35,753 nt of DNA. Source: a virus. Under the pieces are notes generated by a model that had not been told where the DNA came from, ran no database searches, and was given only the letters and a program-made list of their open reading frames with translations. A program made the translations under genes and the position numbers. This document shows, piece by piece, positions 9,208 through 15,218 of this stretch; position 1 is the first letter of the stretch; every line of letters starts with the position of its first letter. The stretch is taken from the IMG/VR virus record IMGVR_UViG_3300002835_000559, positions 1 to 35,753 of that record. The stretch is one strand, 5' to 3'.

Positions 9208-9890
9208 TTCATAGCTCCTACGGGAAGTAGTTTCCAATAATCCTCTTTCCAATTCGGGATTATAGTTTTATGACCCTCTTCTTGTGGAAAATGATTTGAT
9301 AGATTATTATATAATTCTTGAGTAGGGATTATACCATATCCGCTAATATGAAATGTACTCATACCCCACCTGTATATCATTGATATAAAATCATAAGCAA
9401 AAATTTTAGCTTCACATTCACCGAATAGATATACATCCTCATCAATGCTTCTATGGGGATGGGATATATTTAAATAGTGTGTTTTACGAAATATATTTCC
9501 ATTATTAATACTATCAGATATGAGTTCAAATTTATTGTTTACAAAATGATAATGATTTTTGGATCTATATAAATCATAACCCGGATTATTTTTTATTTCT
9601 TTTGAGCAACTGACTAAGGCATTAGGGGTTAATAAATCATCATCGTCTAGTCTATAGATATATTCATTTGAGGCGTGTTTAAAACCTATCATTAATTTTT
9701 CTAATATACAACTAGTTCTATTTTCTAGATTAATAATTTTAATATTTGGATGATTAATTGTGTACGTTAAATTGTGTTTATCATTTACAATTATCATCTC
9801 AAAACTAGGATCATCTTGCAGTAAAAAAGAATTAACAGCTTCTTCAAGCAAATTTGTCCTACTATATGTTAGTGTGACAACGCTAATCAT
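9204..9890 (-). CDS. Family 2 glycosyltransferase
   Basis: 228 residues. GT-A fold start 'MISVVTLTYSRTNLLEEAV', nucleotide-side 'FEMIIVNDKHN' near residue 30, and the metal-binding 'YIYRLDDDDLLTP' (DXD) near 78. The C-terminal half has aromatic segments but no membrane helix, so a soluble enzyme using a nucleotide sugar is expected. Donor and acceptor are unknown. It overlaps the upstream HTH gene and the downstream fucosyltransferase by 4 bases each, so the cassette is translationally linked to the late operon. Confidence 0.85.
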   Translation of the reverse strand: MISVVTLTYSRTNLLEEAVNSFLLQDDPSFEMIIVNDKHNLTYTINHPNIKIINLENRTSCILEKLMIGFKHASNEYIYRLDDDDLLTPNALVSCSKEIKNNPGYDLYRSKNHYHFVNNKFELISDSINNGNIFRKTHYLNISHPHRSIDEDVYLFGECEAKIFAYDFISMIYRWGMSTFHISGYGIIPTQELYNNLSNHFPQEEGHKTIIPNWKEDYWKLLPVGAMK

Positions 9891-10672
9891 TCTATCACCG
9901 TGTCTGGCGTTAAGAATGGCTGATCAATCTGTCCGTCCTCATATTGATGGAACTGACTTAAACGCTCTTTCTCCTTAAGCATAGCAAGCCTCATCTTCTC
10001 CATTTCGATCCCATATCGCTTTAGAGTTTCGGGGTCTTGCATAAGGTGAGCAACCCAAGAAGTAAAGCTTTGTTTACTATCCTCAAGACGTTTGATTCTC
10101 TGTTCTCTGGTTCCTTTCATCTCACGCAACATGCTAGCCTTTTTGCTTTGGAGTTCTCGGTAGTCCCTATTAAGGGCTTCTTGCGAAGCCCGTAAGGAAG
10201 CTAGTTGACGTTCTAGATTTAAAACGTAGTCATGGTCACGTTGATCCTTATCCACGGCCCGCTCATCTGCTAACATTTTTTCTAAAGTGGTCATCTCATT
10301 AAGGTTATCTTTATTACTCTTTAAGCAGCGGTTCATAAGTATTTCTAGCTTAATAACATCTACTACCTGTAGTTCTTCTGTTGGAAAAACGTCATCTTTG
10401 AACTGTGAAATTATGCGCGACCAGTGATACTTAAAAAGCTCTAGTTCTGAAGGAGTAAACTGGTTCTCTAATTCAATCCAATAGGGGCGATCTTCTAGAG
10501 AGTATGCGGCGGCTTCTTCGTTTGATAATCCAACCTTGAACTTGCGCTTAACAAAGTTGTCAATGGATTCAACGTCACGGTCGAGTTGTTTGGCGATATC
10601 TTCTATGGTTAAGCTATTAATTAGCCTGCCGATTGTTCGCTCCTCGTCTTTAGAGATTCTACCCTTCTTCAT
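9887..10672 (-). CDS. HTH plus coiled-coil protein, possible terminase small subunit
   Basis: 261 residues from ATG 10672, with GGAG 7 bases upstream (the TTG one codon earlier is less likely). Residues about 8-45 ('EERTIGRLINSLTIEDIAKQLDR' region, then 'ESIDNFVKRKF') look like a homeodomain-type helix-turn-helix. Residues about 125-240 are strongly charged heptad-like helix ('LERQLASLRASQEALNRD' and following). HTH plus oligomerising coiled coil is the arrangement of many small terminases, and the gene is upstream of terL in the same operon. No specific small-terminase family is recognised, so this remains inference; a structural or regulatory DNA-binding protein is possible. Confidence 0.5.
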   Translation of the reverse strand: MKKGRISKDEERTIGRLINSLTIEDIAKQLDRDVESIDNFVKRKFKVGLSNEEAAAYSLEDRPYWIELENQFTPSELELFKYHWSRIISQFKDDVFPTEELQVVDVIKLEILMNRCLKSNKDNLNEMTTLEKMLADERAVDKDQRDHDYVLNLERQLASLRASQEALNRDYRELQSKKASMLREMKGTREQRIKRLEDSKQSFTSWVAHLMQDPETLKRYGIEMEKMRLAMLKEKERLSQFHQYEDGQIDQPFLTPDTVIE

Positions 10673-11147
10673 CAAGCAACTCCTTGATTATTTCAATGAT
10701 TTCTTCTCTTCTTTTTTTCGGTACGTATACGTCATTAATTATTTTTAGGTAATCAGATCGGTATTCTGCTGGTAATCTCATATCAATAGTCTTTTGTAGG
10801 GCTTGGGCGTCTATTTTGTCATCCTCAACTTTATCTTCATGAGGAACATAATCTTCATAAGATAAACTACTGGGTTTTAGGATCTTTTTCTTTTCTTCTT
10901 CATCTTTGGTGTAAAAATTATCACGAACGAAGTTTTTAAGTCTATTAGATAGGTGAACTGATAAGAAATTCTCCAAGGGGCGACTTGGATCATAGCGGTC
11001 CATAGCATCCATGCAAATAATAAAAGCTTCTTGTTTTATATCCTCAACCTCATATCCATGAAAAGTATATCGTGATGATATCCTATTAACGACAATGTTA
11101 ATCTGATCTACCACCTGTTGTTCTGTCATATTTTTAGGTATCTTCAT
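10659..11147 (-). CDS. Phage sigma factor (sigma-70 region 2), candidate late sigma
   Basis: 162 residues from ATG 11147, chosen over 11183 because it overlaps the upstream stop as ATGA. Residues about 30-85 match sigma-70 region 2: 'YEVEDIKQEAFIICMDAMDR' then 'YDPSRPLENFLSVHLSNRLK' and 'NFVRDNF', corresponding to the core-binding and -10-melting helices. A clear region 4 is not seen; the C-terminus 'YLKIINDVYVPKKRREEII' could be a degenerate HTH. The short, region-2-only layout recalls T4 gp55, which directs late transcription. Its position at the head of the structural operon fits that role. The name is inference from architecture. Confidence 0.75.
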   Translation of the reverse strand: MKIPKNMTEQQVVDQINIVVNRISSRYTFHGYEVEDIKQEAFIICMDAMDRYDPSRPLENFLSVHLSNRLKNFVRDNFYTKDEEEKKKILKPSSLSYEDYVPHEDKVEDDKIDAQALQKTIDMRLPAEYRSDYLKIINDVYVPKKRREEIIEIIKELLDEEG

Positions 11148-11923
11148 TCCGACTCGTCTTCTACCCACTTTAATGTTCTCCATTTCGAACCGTTATAGAA
11201 CTTAACGGTGTCCGTTGTTTCGTCGTAAATAAAAGTACCCTTCTTAACGTTAAGATCGCTAGAAGAATCTAATTGTAAATGTTTTACCGATAGCTTGTTA
11301 ACGCTAAGTTTTGAAGTTTTAAGCGATAGCTGTTTAGTATACTTCGTCAAAGATTCAGCAATAATATCGCTAAATGTTTTGCTATCAAATGCTAGGTTAG
11401 TCAACTCTCCATGCATTGATGTTAAAACACAATTATCTAGAATCTCTAACGCGGATGGGGCGAACTGATCTCTAGAAGCCAGTACGCAGTTCTTTGTATG
11501 AAATAAGAGAGATAAGTTAGGGGGGATGTCTGAAGATAGTATGCTAGTACTATCTGGAGGAAAGTGAAATCTTAAACAGTTATTAGTAATAACTTGTAAG
11601 TGTTTTTCGTTCTTTCCGTGAACTAGTGGCAAATCTCGCTTGAAATAATGCTTGCCTTCAGACTCATAGGCATAACCAATGCCAGTTTCATGGCCAACTA
11701 TAACATTATTCTGATAACAAACCAACCTATAAAAGAATTTATTATTGGGGCCGAGGCCGATTGAATTAGCAACTGTGTTATCTTCAGTAATGTGTTTATA
11801 ATATACGGCTTCTGAAAATTCTATATTTGCACGTTGTATATCATCTATTCCACATAATAATAGATCGTTGCTACTTGGATCATCACAAGGTTTTACAGCT
11901 TCAATCGCTTGACTTTGTTTCAT
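11144..11923 (-). CDS. Putative virion structural protein
   Basis: 259 residues. The end 'GTFIYDETTDTVKFYNGSKW' followed by 'RTLKW' matches the short 'Y..TT...K.YNG..W..L' motif common at the ends of phage fibre, fibritin-like and decoration proteins. The centre is beta-rich, with alternating Ser/Leu/Lys in 'LSLKTSKLSVNKLSVKHLQL', suggesting a repetitive fibre-like strand. RBS GAGG precedes the ATG at 11923. Overlaps the sigma gene by 4 bases and the upstream small gene by 23. I do not recognise the full-length family. Confidence 0.55.
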   Translation of the reverse strand: MKQSQAIEAVKPCDDPSSNDLLLCGIDDIQRANIEFSEAVYYKHITEDNTVANSIGLGPNNKFFYRLVCYQNNVIVGHETGIGYAYESEGKHYFKRDLPLVHGKNEKHLQVITNNCLRFHFPPDSTSILSSDIPPNLSLLFHTKNCVLASRDQFAPSALEILDNCVLTSMHGELTNLAFDSKTFSDIIAESLTKYTKQLSLKTSKLSVNKLSVKHLQLDSSSDLNVKKGTFIYDETTDTVKFYNGSKWRTLKWVEDESE

Positions 11924-12071
11924 CGTTGTCCTCTTCAGTGTCCTTGTCCTTGGTGGAGAGTAACGATGCTAGTGATTTATCCGTCTGATTTAAGTCAGAT
12001 TCTATTTGTTGCTGTAAAGAAGCGGTAGCGCGACAATCCAATTGCGTTTCAATTGTTTGTTTCTTTTTCAT
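11901..12071 (-). CDS. Small charged protein, first gene of the leftward operon
   Basis: 56 residues starting MKKKQTIETQLDCRATASLQ at ATG 12071, where AGGAG lies 7 bases upstream. The longer frame from 12218 lacks an RBS. The C-terminus is very acidic ('STKDKDTEEDNDETKSSD'). No family recognised. It overlaps the next gene by 23 bases and is the first gene after the divergent control region, so it marks the 5' end of the leftward unit. Confidence 0.6.
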   Translation of the reverse strand: MKKKQTIETQLDCRATASLQQQIESDLNQTDKSLASLLSTKDKDTEEDNDETKSSD

Positions 12072-12298
12072 AAAAAGTCTCCTATACAACATTATACACC
12101 GCATAGCGATAAATTGACAGATTAAATGAATCAAATAGGGGCGATGGGGGAGGATTGGGTAGTACATTAGTTTATATATTTCCAATTGTGAATGGACCAC
12201 CCCTCGTTTTTTCGACATATCTTGCCTAGGCTACTTATAAGATAAAACCCCCCCATATCCCCCATCTTAACAAAGAGCAGATCGTATCAATGTGGTAG

Positions 12299-12386
12299 TT
12301 GACGTAAGTGCTTGTGGGGTATAGGGTTACGACGAATATCCCCCGCCATTTTTGACGTAAACCCTTATGGGATATAGACTTACGAC
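12299..12386. repeat. Intergenic palindrome element, copy 1
   Basis: Two tandem units of the dispersed element: TTGACGTAAGTGCTTG...GGGTTACGAC, then a C/G-rich spacer, then TTTGACGTAAACCCTTAT...ATAGACTTACGAC. Each unit is an inverted repeat of GTAA...TTAC with a short loop. Related copies are at 13591, 15712, 16727, 18324, 20157, 23411, 25881 and 27577. No U-tract follows, so a simple intrinsic terminator is not obvious. Confidence 0.7.
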
Positions 12387-12430
12387 TAATAATATGATCG
12401 ACACGATGTTCTGTTTAAGAGAATAATATA

Positions 12431-12448
12431 TTTGGCACACCGTTTGCT
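12431..12448 (+). promoter_or_regulatory. Sigma-54-like -24/-12 site 1
   Basis: TTTGGCACACCGTTTGCT matches TGGCAC-N5-TTGCT with exactly GG-N10-GC spacing. It lies about 60 bases upstream of the TTGACA promoter at 12508. Whether it is a real sigma-54 promoter or a binding site of another protein is not known. Confidence 0.4.
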
Positions 12449-12507
12449 CTAGAGAATATTTCTTGCTTTGGCACAAGATTATATTCAAAAATATTTTAGA
12501 TTGCTAC

Positions 12508-12535
12508 TTGACATGGCCGATAAGTATGGTATAAT
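12508..12535 (+). promoter_or_regulatory. Early promoter
   Basis: TTGACA at 12508-12513, 16-base spacer containing GGCCGATAA, TATAAT at 12530-12535. Perfect hexamers; drives the gene at 12567 through a purine-only leader. Confidence 0.9.
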
Positions 12536-12566
12536 AAGAGCATAAGAAAGAAAGAGAGAAAGAAAA

Positions 12567-12761
12567 ATGACAATCAACACTGAAATCAAGACAACCTACA
12601 ATGGCAAGACTTATACGGGCTTCATTGTAGAAAAGAAGATGGTCAAGGGTCGTGAAATGATCCGAATCATGATTGAAGATAGTTCGCGGAATGAGGGTAT
12701 TGGATACCGTAGCATGTACGTTGACATGATGACTCAAACTTCCGAAAATCTTTTTGCTTAA
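12567..12761 (+). CDS. Small early protein
   Basis: 64 residues, 'MTINTEIKTTYNGKTYTGFI' at the start and mainly beta-like, with a charged centre. It is the first rightward gene and has its own promoter. The leader between -10 and ATG is nearly all purine (repeated GAAAGA) and stands in for a classic Shine-Dalgarno. The next promoter starts 4 bases after the stop, so this is a one-gene transcription unit. Family not recognised; position suggests a first-wave host-takeover protein. Confidence 0.75.
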   Translation: MTINTEIKTTYNGKTYTGFIVEKKMVKGREMIRIMIEDSSRNEGIGYRSMYVDMMTQTSENLFA

Positions 12762-12764
12762 GGC

Positions 12765-12793
12765 TTGACACGGGAAAAGACGATAGATATAAT
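12765..12793 (+). promoter_or_regulatory. Early promoter
   Basis: TTGACA 12765-12770, 17-base spacer ending GACGATAGA, TATAAT 12788-12793, followed by a purine-only leader to the ATG at 12821. Confidence 0.9.
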
Positions 12794-12820
12794 AGAGAGA
12801 AAGAAAGAGAGAGAAAGAAA

Positions 12821-12985
12821 ATGACATACTTCGCACAAATCGTAGACGCTTGGGATTGTGAACTAGACTTCATCGGCCCTTTCACTAGTGAGGATGCGGC
12901 CAATACTGCCGCTTTCGATAAGTGGGATGGTGAGGATGGATGTAGGGTTTATATCGTTCGTAGACTTCCCGCTTCCAATAACTGA
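12821..12985 (+). CDS. Small early protein (FTSEDAA type)
   Basis: 54 residues, MTYFAQIVDAWDCELDFIGP then 'FTSEDAANTAAFDKW'. The layout, a beta strand reporting a value, 'G.F.S...A...F' and then a second strand ('CRVYIVRRLP'), is shared with the small genes at 13062, 14318 and 20309. Own promoter and purine-rich leader GAAAGAAA before the ATG. Function unknown; I suspect a small alpha/beta fold used repeatedly by this phage. Confidence 0.7.
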   Translation: MTYFAQIVDAWDCELDFIGPFTSEDAANTAAFDKWDGEDGCRVYIVRRLPASNN

Positions 12986-13004
12986 AAAAATATTTTCTAT
13001 AGGC

Positions 13005-13033
13005 TTGACACGGCGAAAGCCGATGAGTATAAT
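13005..13033 (+). promoter_or_regulatory. Early promoter
   Basis: TTGACA 13005-13010, 17-base spacer with AAAGCCGATGAG, TATAAT 13028-13033. Confidence 0.9.
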
Positions 13034-13061
13034 AGAGCGAAAGAAAGAAAAGGAAAAGAAA

Positions 13062-13190
13062 ATGACAACGCTTGTGCTGATCGTAGTAGGAAAGAAATAC
13101 AAGGTATACAAGGATATGGGCAATGGTAAGCGTAGGCTTCTAGGCTCTTTCAATAGTTCGACTGAGGCCGAACGATTCATGAACGCTTGA
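13062..13190 (+). CDS. Small early protein, paralogue A of the LIVVG family
   Basis: 42 residues: MTTLVLIVVGKKYKVYKDMG then 'NGKRRLLGSFNSSTEAERFM'. Clearly homologous to the 42-residue product at 14318 ('QVLIVVGNKYKVYSEANGKR'). Predicted beta-beta-alpha: two strands, 'LLGSF', then a helix from 'SSTEAERFMN'. The leader is purine-rich with AGGAAAAG. The stop overlaps the next promoter's -35. No known function. Confidence 0.75.
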   Translation: MTTLVLIVVGKKYKVYKDMGNGKRRLLGSFNSSTEAERFMNA

Positions 13191-13215
13191 CAAATAGATA
13201 GACGATAGATATAAT
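13187..13215 (+). promoter_or_regulatory. Early promoter overlapping the preceding stop codon
   Basis: TTGACA 13187-13192 includes the TGA stop of the gene before it; 17-base spacer with AGACGATAGA; TATAAT 13210-13215. Confidence 0.88.
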
Positions 13216-13251
13216 ATCCACAGTTATCCAACCCTAAGAAAGAAAAAGAAA

Positions 13252-13467
13252 ATGTTTGGCACTGCATACGCTGTCCGTAAGAATAACCTCAACACTATCT
13301 TCGCATCTATGATCGCTGGTAAGTATACCAGTGTGATCGACCCGAAGGGTAGGGTATATGCTGGCCTTATCAATGCTGTCATGCGTGAGGATGGTAGTGG
13401 TCGCAACTGGATCGTAACCATCACGAATCAGACCAAGAGTGAACGGGTGTTCATTCACGCAGCCTAG
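13252..13467 (+). CDS. Small early protein
   Basis: 71 residues starting MFGTAYAVRKNNLNTIFASM. Basic N-terminus, then 'KYTSVIDPKGRVYAGLINAV' and a C-terminal 'NWIVTITNQTKSERVFIH', probably a small beta-rich protein. Own promoter at 13187 and a purine leader AAGAAAGAAAAAGAAA. Fourth of four tandem single-gene units. Family not recognised. Confidence 0.7.
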   Translation: MFGTAYAVRKNNLNTIFASMIAGKYTSVIDPKGRVYAGLINAVMREDGSGRNWIVTITNQTKSERVFIHAA

Positions 13468-13522
13468 AGCGTACTATCTAATCTAAACCGGTAAGCACCC
13501 CCCACAATAGGGAGACAATAGA

Positions 13523-13591
13523 ATGCCCATTCTAGTATTCGTATGCGTGTACGTTGGACTACTGTACATCTGTATGACTGTAGAAGATTGA
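13523..13591 (+). CDS. Possible 22-residue hydrophobic peptide
   Basis: ATG at 13523 with GGGAG 9 bases upstream, encoding MPILVFVCVYVGLLYICMTV-ED, essentially one membrane helix. It ends right at the next palindrome element. Too short for statistics; support is the RBS, the hydrophobic run and similar micro-genes at 14977, 15537, 15638 and 22690. Confidence 0.45.
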   Translation: MPILVFVCVYVGLLYICMTVED

Positions 13592-13682
13592 ACGTAAAGC
13601 CTTATCCTATAAGGACTTAGGGCGAATCCGGCCCCCCAGATTTGACGTAAACCCTTGTGGCATAAGGACTTAGGGCGAATAT
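13591..13682. repeat. Intergenic palindrome element, copy 2
   Basis: Two tandem units: ACGTAAAGCCTTATCC...AAGGACTTAGGGCGAAT, a GGCCCCCC box, then TTTGACGTAAACCCTTGT...AAGGACTTAGGGCGAAT. The right arms AAGGACTTAGGGCGAAT are identical, showing recent copying or strong selection. Confidence 0.75.
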
Positions 13683-13685
13683 CAA

Positions 13686-13703
13686 CGCAAAATCCGTGCC
13701 AAA
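13686..13703 (-). promoter_or_regulatory. Sigma-54-like site, minus strand
   Basis: Reverse complement reads TTTGGCACGGATTTTGCG: TGGCAC-N5-TTGC with GG-N10-GC spacing. It points back into the palindrome element; no gene on that strand is served. Confidence 0.3.
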
Positions 13704-13756
13704 AAATAATATATTCCACGCCTAAAAAAGAGGCATGTTAAGATGGGCAATCCGTT

Positions 13757-13832
13757 GCAAAATGCTACACTACCTCAGTTTCACGGCGGAAATCACTAAC
13801 GCAAAATGCTACAGGGTGTTGCAAAATGCTAC
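13757..13832 (+). repeat. Three direct repeats of GCAAAATGCTAC (iteron-like)
   Basis: Exact 12-mers at 13757-13768, 13801-13812 and 13821-13832, with start spacing 44 and 20 bases, close to whole helical turns. They lie in the 362-base gene-free stretch 13592-13953. This is how iteron origins and multi-site operators look, but there is no replication gene nearby to decide. Confidence 0.7.
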
Positions 13833-13902
13833 GCTCAATATCTAAGCACAAAAAATGTCATAGCGTTTTTCCCGAGCGAAACGCAAAAAAAAATAATCTA
13901 TG

Positions 13903-13920
13903 TTTGGCACGGTAGTTGCT
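13903..13920 (+). promoter_or_regulatory. Sigma-54-like -24/-12 site 2
   Basis: TTTGGCACGGTAGTTGCT: TGGCAC-N5-TTGCT, GG-N10-GC. It is 33 bases before the gene at 13954, which has no good TTGACA/TATAAT promoter. A weak sigma-70 reading (TTGGCA, 17 bases, TATAGC) is the alternative. Confidence 0.45.
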
Positions 13921-13953
13921 CTTATATATAGCATAAGAAAGAGAGAGTTTAAG

Positions 13954-14100
13954 ATGATGAATAAGACAATGAAAAATGCGATTAAGAGAATCAAGAATGA
14001 AAACAATAGGCAAGTTGCATACAATATGCCGATTGTGAATAAGGATATGAAAAAGAATGATGAAATGGTTCGTAAGTTTTTTGAAAGTATGAAAGGTTGA
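13954..14100 (+). CDS. Small basic protein
   Basis: 48 residues from the first of two tandem ATGs (13954, 13957): MMNKTMKNAIKRIKNENNRQ and a helical C-terminus 'EMVRKFFESMKG'. Purine leader AAGAAAGAGAGAG upstream. A longer frame from 13900 has no RBS and would put the start inside the promoter-like site. Lys/Asn-rich and probably helical; function unknown. Confidence 0.6.
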   Translation: MMNKTMKNAIKRIKNENNRQVAYNMPIVNKDMKKNDEMVRKFFESMKG

Positions 14101-14104
14101 TAGT

Positions 14105-14257
14105 ATGAGAAAGTCTTATAGATATTCCGATGATGGTTATGATTATTCCCGTGACAATCGGGACGGATACGTTCAAGAGTTTTTGAAGTCTCTGGAAAGA
14201 GATGAGGAAATGAAGCGTATGCAAGAAAAAACGAAAAACGAAAACAAAAAATCGTAA
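14105..14257 (+). CDS. Small charged protein
   Basis: 50 residues, MRKSYRYSDDGYDYSRDNRD then a helix 'VQEFLKSLERDEEMKRMQEK' and a Lys/Asn tail. It starts 4 bases after the previous stop with AAAGG about 9 bases upstream, so the two are probably one unit. Tyr/Asp-rich N-terminus; no family known. Confidence 0.6.
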   Translation: MRKSYRYSDDGYDYSRDNRDGYVQEFLKSLERDEEMKRMQEKTKNENKKS

Positions 14258-14267
14258 GTTTTTCCGC

Positions 14268-14295
14268 TTGCATCTTCAAGATTAGACGCTAGAAT
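14268..14295 (+). promoter_or_regulatory. Promoter of the TAGAATGTCGATA subclass
   Basis: TTGCAT 14268-14273, 16-base spacer ending AGACGC, TAGAAT 14290-14295, followed by GTCGATA. The same TAGAATGTCGATA 13-mer occurs at the promoters at 14932 and 23865. Confidence 0.7.
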
Positions 14296-14317
14296 GTCGA
14301 TAGATAAGAAAGAGAAA

Positions 14318-14446
14318 ATGAAAATGACTCAGGTTTTGATCGTAGTCGGAAACAAGTATAAGGTATATTCCGAAGCCAACGGAAAGCGTAAACTGTTGGG
14401 AGTTTTTAAGACTTCCCAAGATGCTATTCGGTTCATGAACTCTTGA
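14318..14446 (+). CDS. Small early protein, paralogue B of the LIVVG family
   Basis: 42 residues, MKMTQVLIVVGNKYKVYSEA then 'NGKRKLLGVFKTSQDAIRFM'. About half of its positions match the product at 13062, with the same length and end ('RFMNS' versus 'RFMNA'). ATG at 14318 has AAGAAAGAGA upstream; an alternative ATG is two codons on. The duplicate sits 1.25 kb from its partner under a different promoter subclass. Confidence 0.75.
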   Translation: MKMTQVLIVVGNKYKVYSEANGKRKLLGVFKTSQDAIRFMNS

Positions 14447-14463
14447 AACAAGGAAAACAAAAA

Positions 14464-14790
14464 ATGAAAAAGTTTAAGATTATCCGCGATGCCGAACGCC
14501 AGATTCGTTCATGCTTTTTGGGAATCGCCGTTCCTCATCAGCCTAGCCTAGCCGATGGTGAATACGGGCCAATCCGTAGCGAAAAGGTAATCAAGTTTAA
14601 TAAAACGGCTTTGCGAAATATGGGCAAGATGAAGAAAGAGAAAGTCGATCCCCGCCTTGTAGGGGGTAGTGATCTCATGGTTGATAAGGTAGGTAAGCCG
14701 GGAAGCAAAGATAGAGTAGAGGCTTTGCGGGCTTTCTATGAACTACAGAATATGGCAGGACAGGAAATCTCCGCATTTCACGAAGAATAG
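14464..14790 (+). CDS. Hypothetical basic protein
   Basis: 108 residues from ATG 14464 with AAGGA upstream; the TTG at 14443 would overlap the previous gene and is rejected. Starts MKKFKIIRDAERQIRSCFLG. Lys/Arg-rich centre 'ALRNMGKMKKEKVDPRLVGG', then 'DRVEALRAFYELQNMAGQEI' as a likely helix. No family recognised. Probably co-transcribed with the gene at 14318, 17 bases upstream. Confidence 0.7.
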   Translation: MKKFKIIRDAERQIRSCFLGIAVPHQPSLADGEYGPIRSEKVIKFNKTALRNMGKMKKEKVDPRLVGGSDLMVDKVGKPGSKDRVEALRAFYELQNMAGQEISAFHEE

Positions 14791-14931
14791 GGGGTTTTGG
14801 TAAGATAGGCAAGATGGGTAATCTAGGCAAAATGGGGGGTTTGGGGGGTTTGGGCAAACTGGGAAGTCTCGGCCAAACTGGCCGGATCATTTTGTAGTCA
14901 GCGTAGTCAGCAAAAATCCGCTTGACAACTA
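14791..14931 (+). repeat. GGGCAAA / G-tract segment with AGTCAGC motifs
   Basis: Gene-free. Contains repeated GGCAAGATGGG, GGCAAAATGGGG and GGGCAAACTGGG; four G-runs at 14834-14863 could fold as a G-quadruplex. Two AGTCAGC motifs follow at 14896 and 14905. A similar GGGCAAA segment followed by AGTCAGC is at 27735-27853. Confidence 0.55.
14870..14893 (+). terminator. Candidate intrinsic terminator
   Basis: Perfect 6-bp stem CGGCCA-AAC-TGGCCG at 14870-14884, then GATCATTTT. The T-run is short and 5 bases off the stem, so this is a weak but plausible terminator for the unit ending at 14790. Confidence 0.4.
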
Positions 14932-14959
14932 AAGTCTAGACGATAGAATGTCGATATAA
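14932..14959 (+). promoter_or_regulatory. Promoter of the TAGAATGTCGATA subclass
   Basis: TTGACA 14932-14937, 16-base spacer ending TAGACGA, TAGAAT 14954-14959 followed by GTCGATA. Confidence 0.85.
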
Positions 14960-14976
14960 GAACAAAGGAGAAAGAA

Positions 14977-15072
14977 ATGTATCGTGCTAGTTTCATCTTT
15001 GTCGTGTTCGTTCTGCCGATTCTGAATATTGTGTTTTGCCTTGGATTTCTGGCGGGAAAGTATTCACAATGA
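14977..15072 (+). CDS. 31-residue membrane peptide
   Basis: MYRASFIFVVFVLPILNIVF then 'CLGFLAGKYSQ': one membrane helix filling most of the peptide. AAAGGAGAAAG upstream gives a strong RBS. The stop overlaps the next ATG (15069) by 4 bases. Likely an inner-membrane early protein; function unknown. Confidence 0.65.
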   Translation: MYRASFIFVVFVLPILNIVFCLGFLAGKYSQ

Positions 15073-15218
15073 AAAAGTGGATTTGCTACAATCTGTTTGG
15101 TGAACATCCTGATGATGTTGACACGTTTGGTATGGTTAGTGGGCTAGGCATTTTGGCTTTCTTGGTTTTCTGGACTAGTTATCTTTTTGTTTATCTTCCC
15201 TTTTACTTTTGGTGCTAA
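15069..15218 (+). CDS. 49-residue membrane protein
   Basis: MKKWICYNLFGEHPDDVDTF then 'GMVSGLGILAFLVFWTSYLF' and an aromatic end 'VYLPFYFWC'. One or two membrane helices in the C-terminal half. Start chosen for the ATGA overlap with the gene before it. Second of a run of membrane micro-proteins. Confidence 0.65.
   Translation: MKKWICYNLFGEHPDDVDTFGMVSGLGILAFLVFWTSYLFVYLPFYFWC

Larger units (their letters stand above)
12072..12507. promoter_or_regulatory. Divergent control region between late and early operons
   Basis: Gene-free stretch of about 435 bases between the leftward and rightward operons. It holds a palindrome element (12299-12386), a C-rich tract near 12247-12264, and a GG-N10-GC site (12431-12448). 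On the minus strand a TATAAT hexamer (plus-strand ATTATA at 12090-12095) lies 19 bases before the first leftward start, but no good -35 precedes it. A minus-strand TATATAAA near 12171-12178 is another weak candidate for a phage-sigma late promoter. The leftward promoter is therefore not settled. Confidence 0.5.

Noticed and set aside
12721-12726. TTGACA hexamer inside the gene at 12567
   Set aside because: No -10 at 16-18 bases; the real promoter is at 12765.
13254-13271. GG-N10-GC match TTGGCACTGCATACGCTG
   Set aside because: Lies inside the coding start of the gene at 13252 and lacks the TTGC element; probably chance.
13842-14279. 145-codon minus-strand frame across 13842-14279
   Set aside because: Phe/Ile/Leu-rich shadow of purine-rich plus-strand leaders and genes; no start signals.
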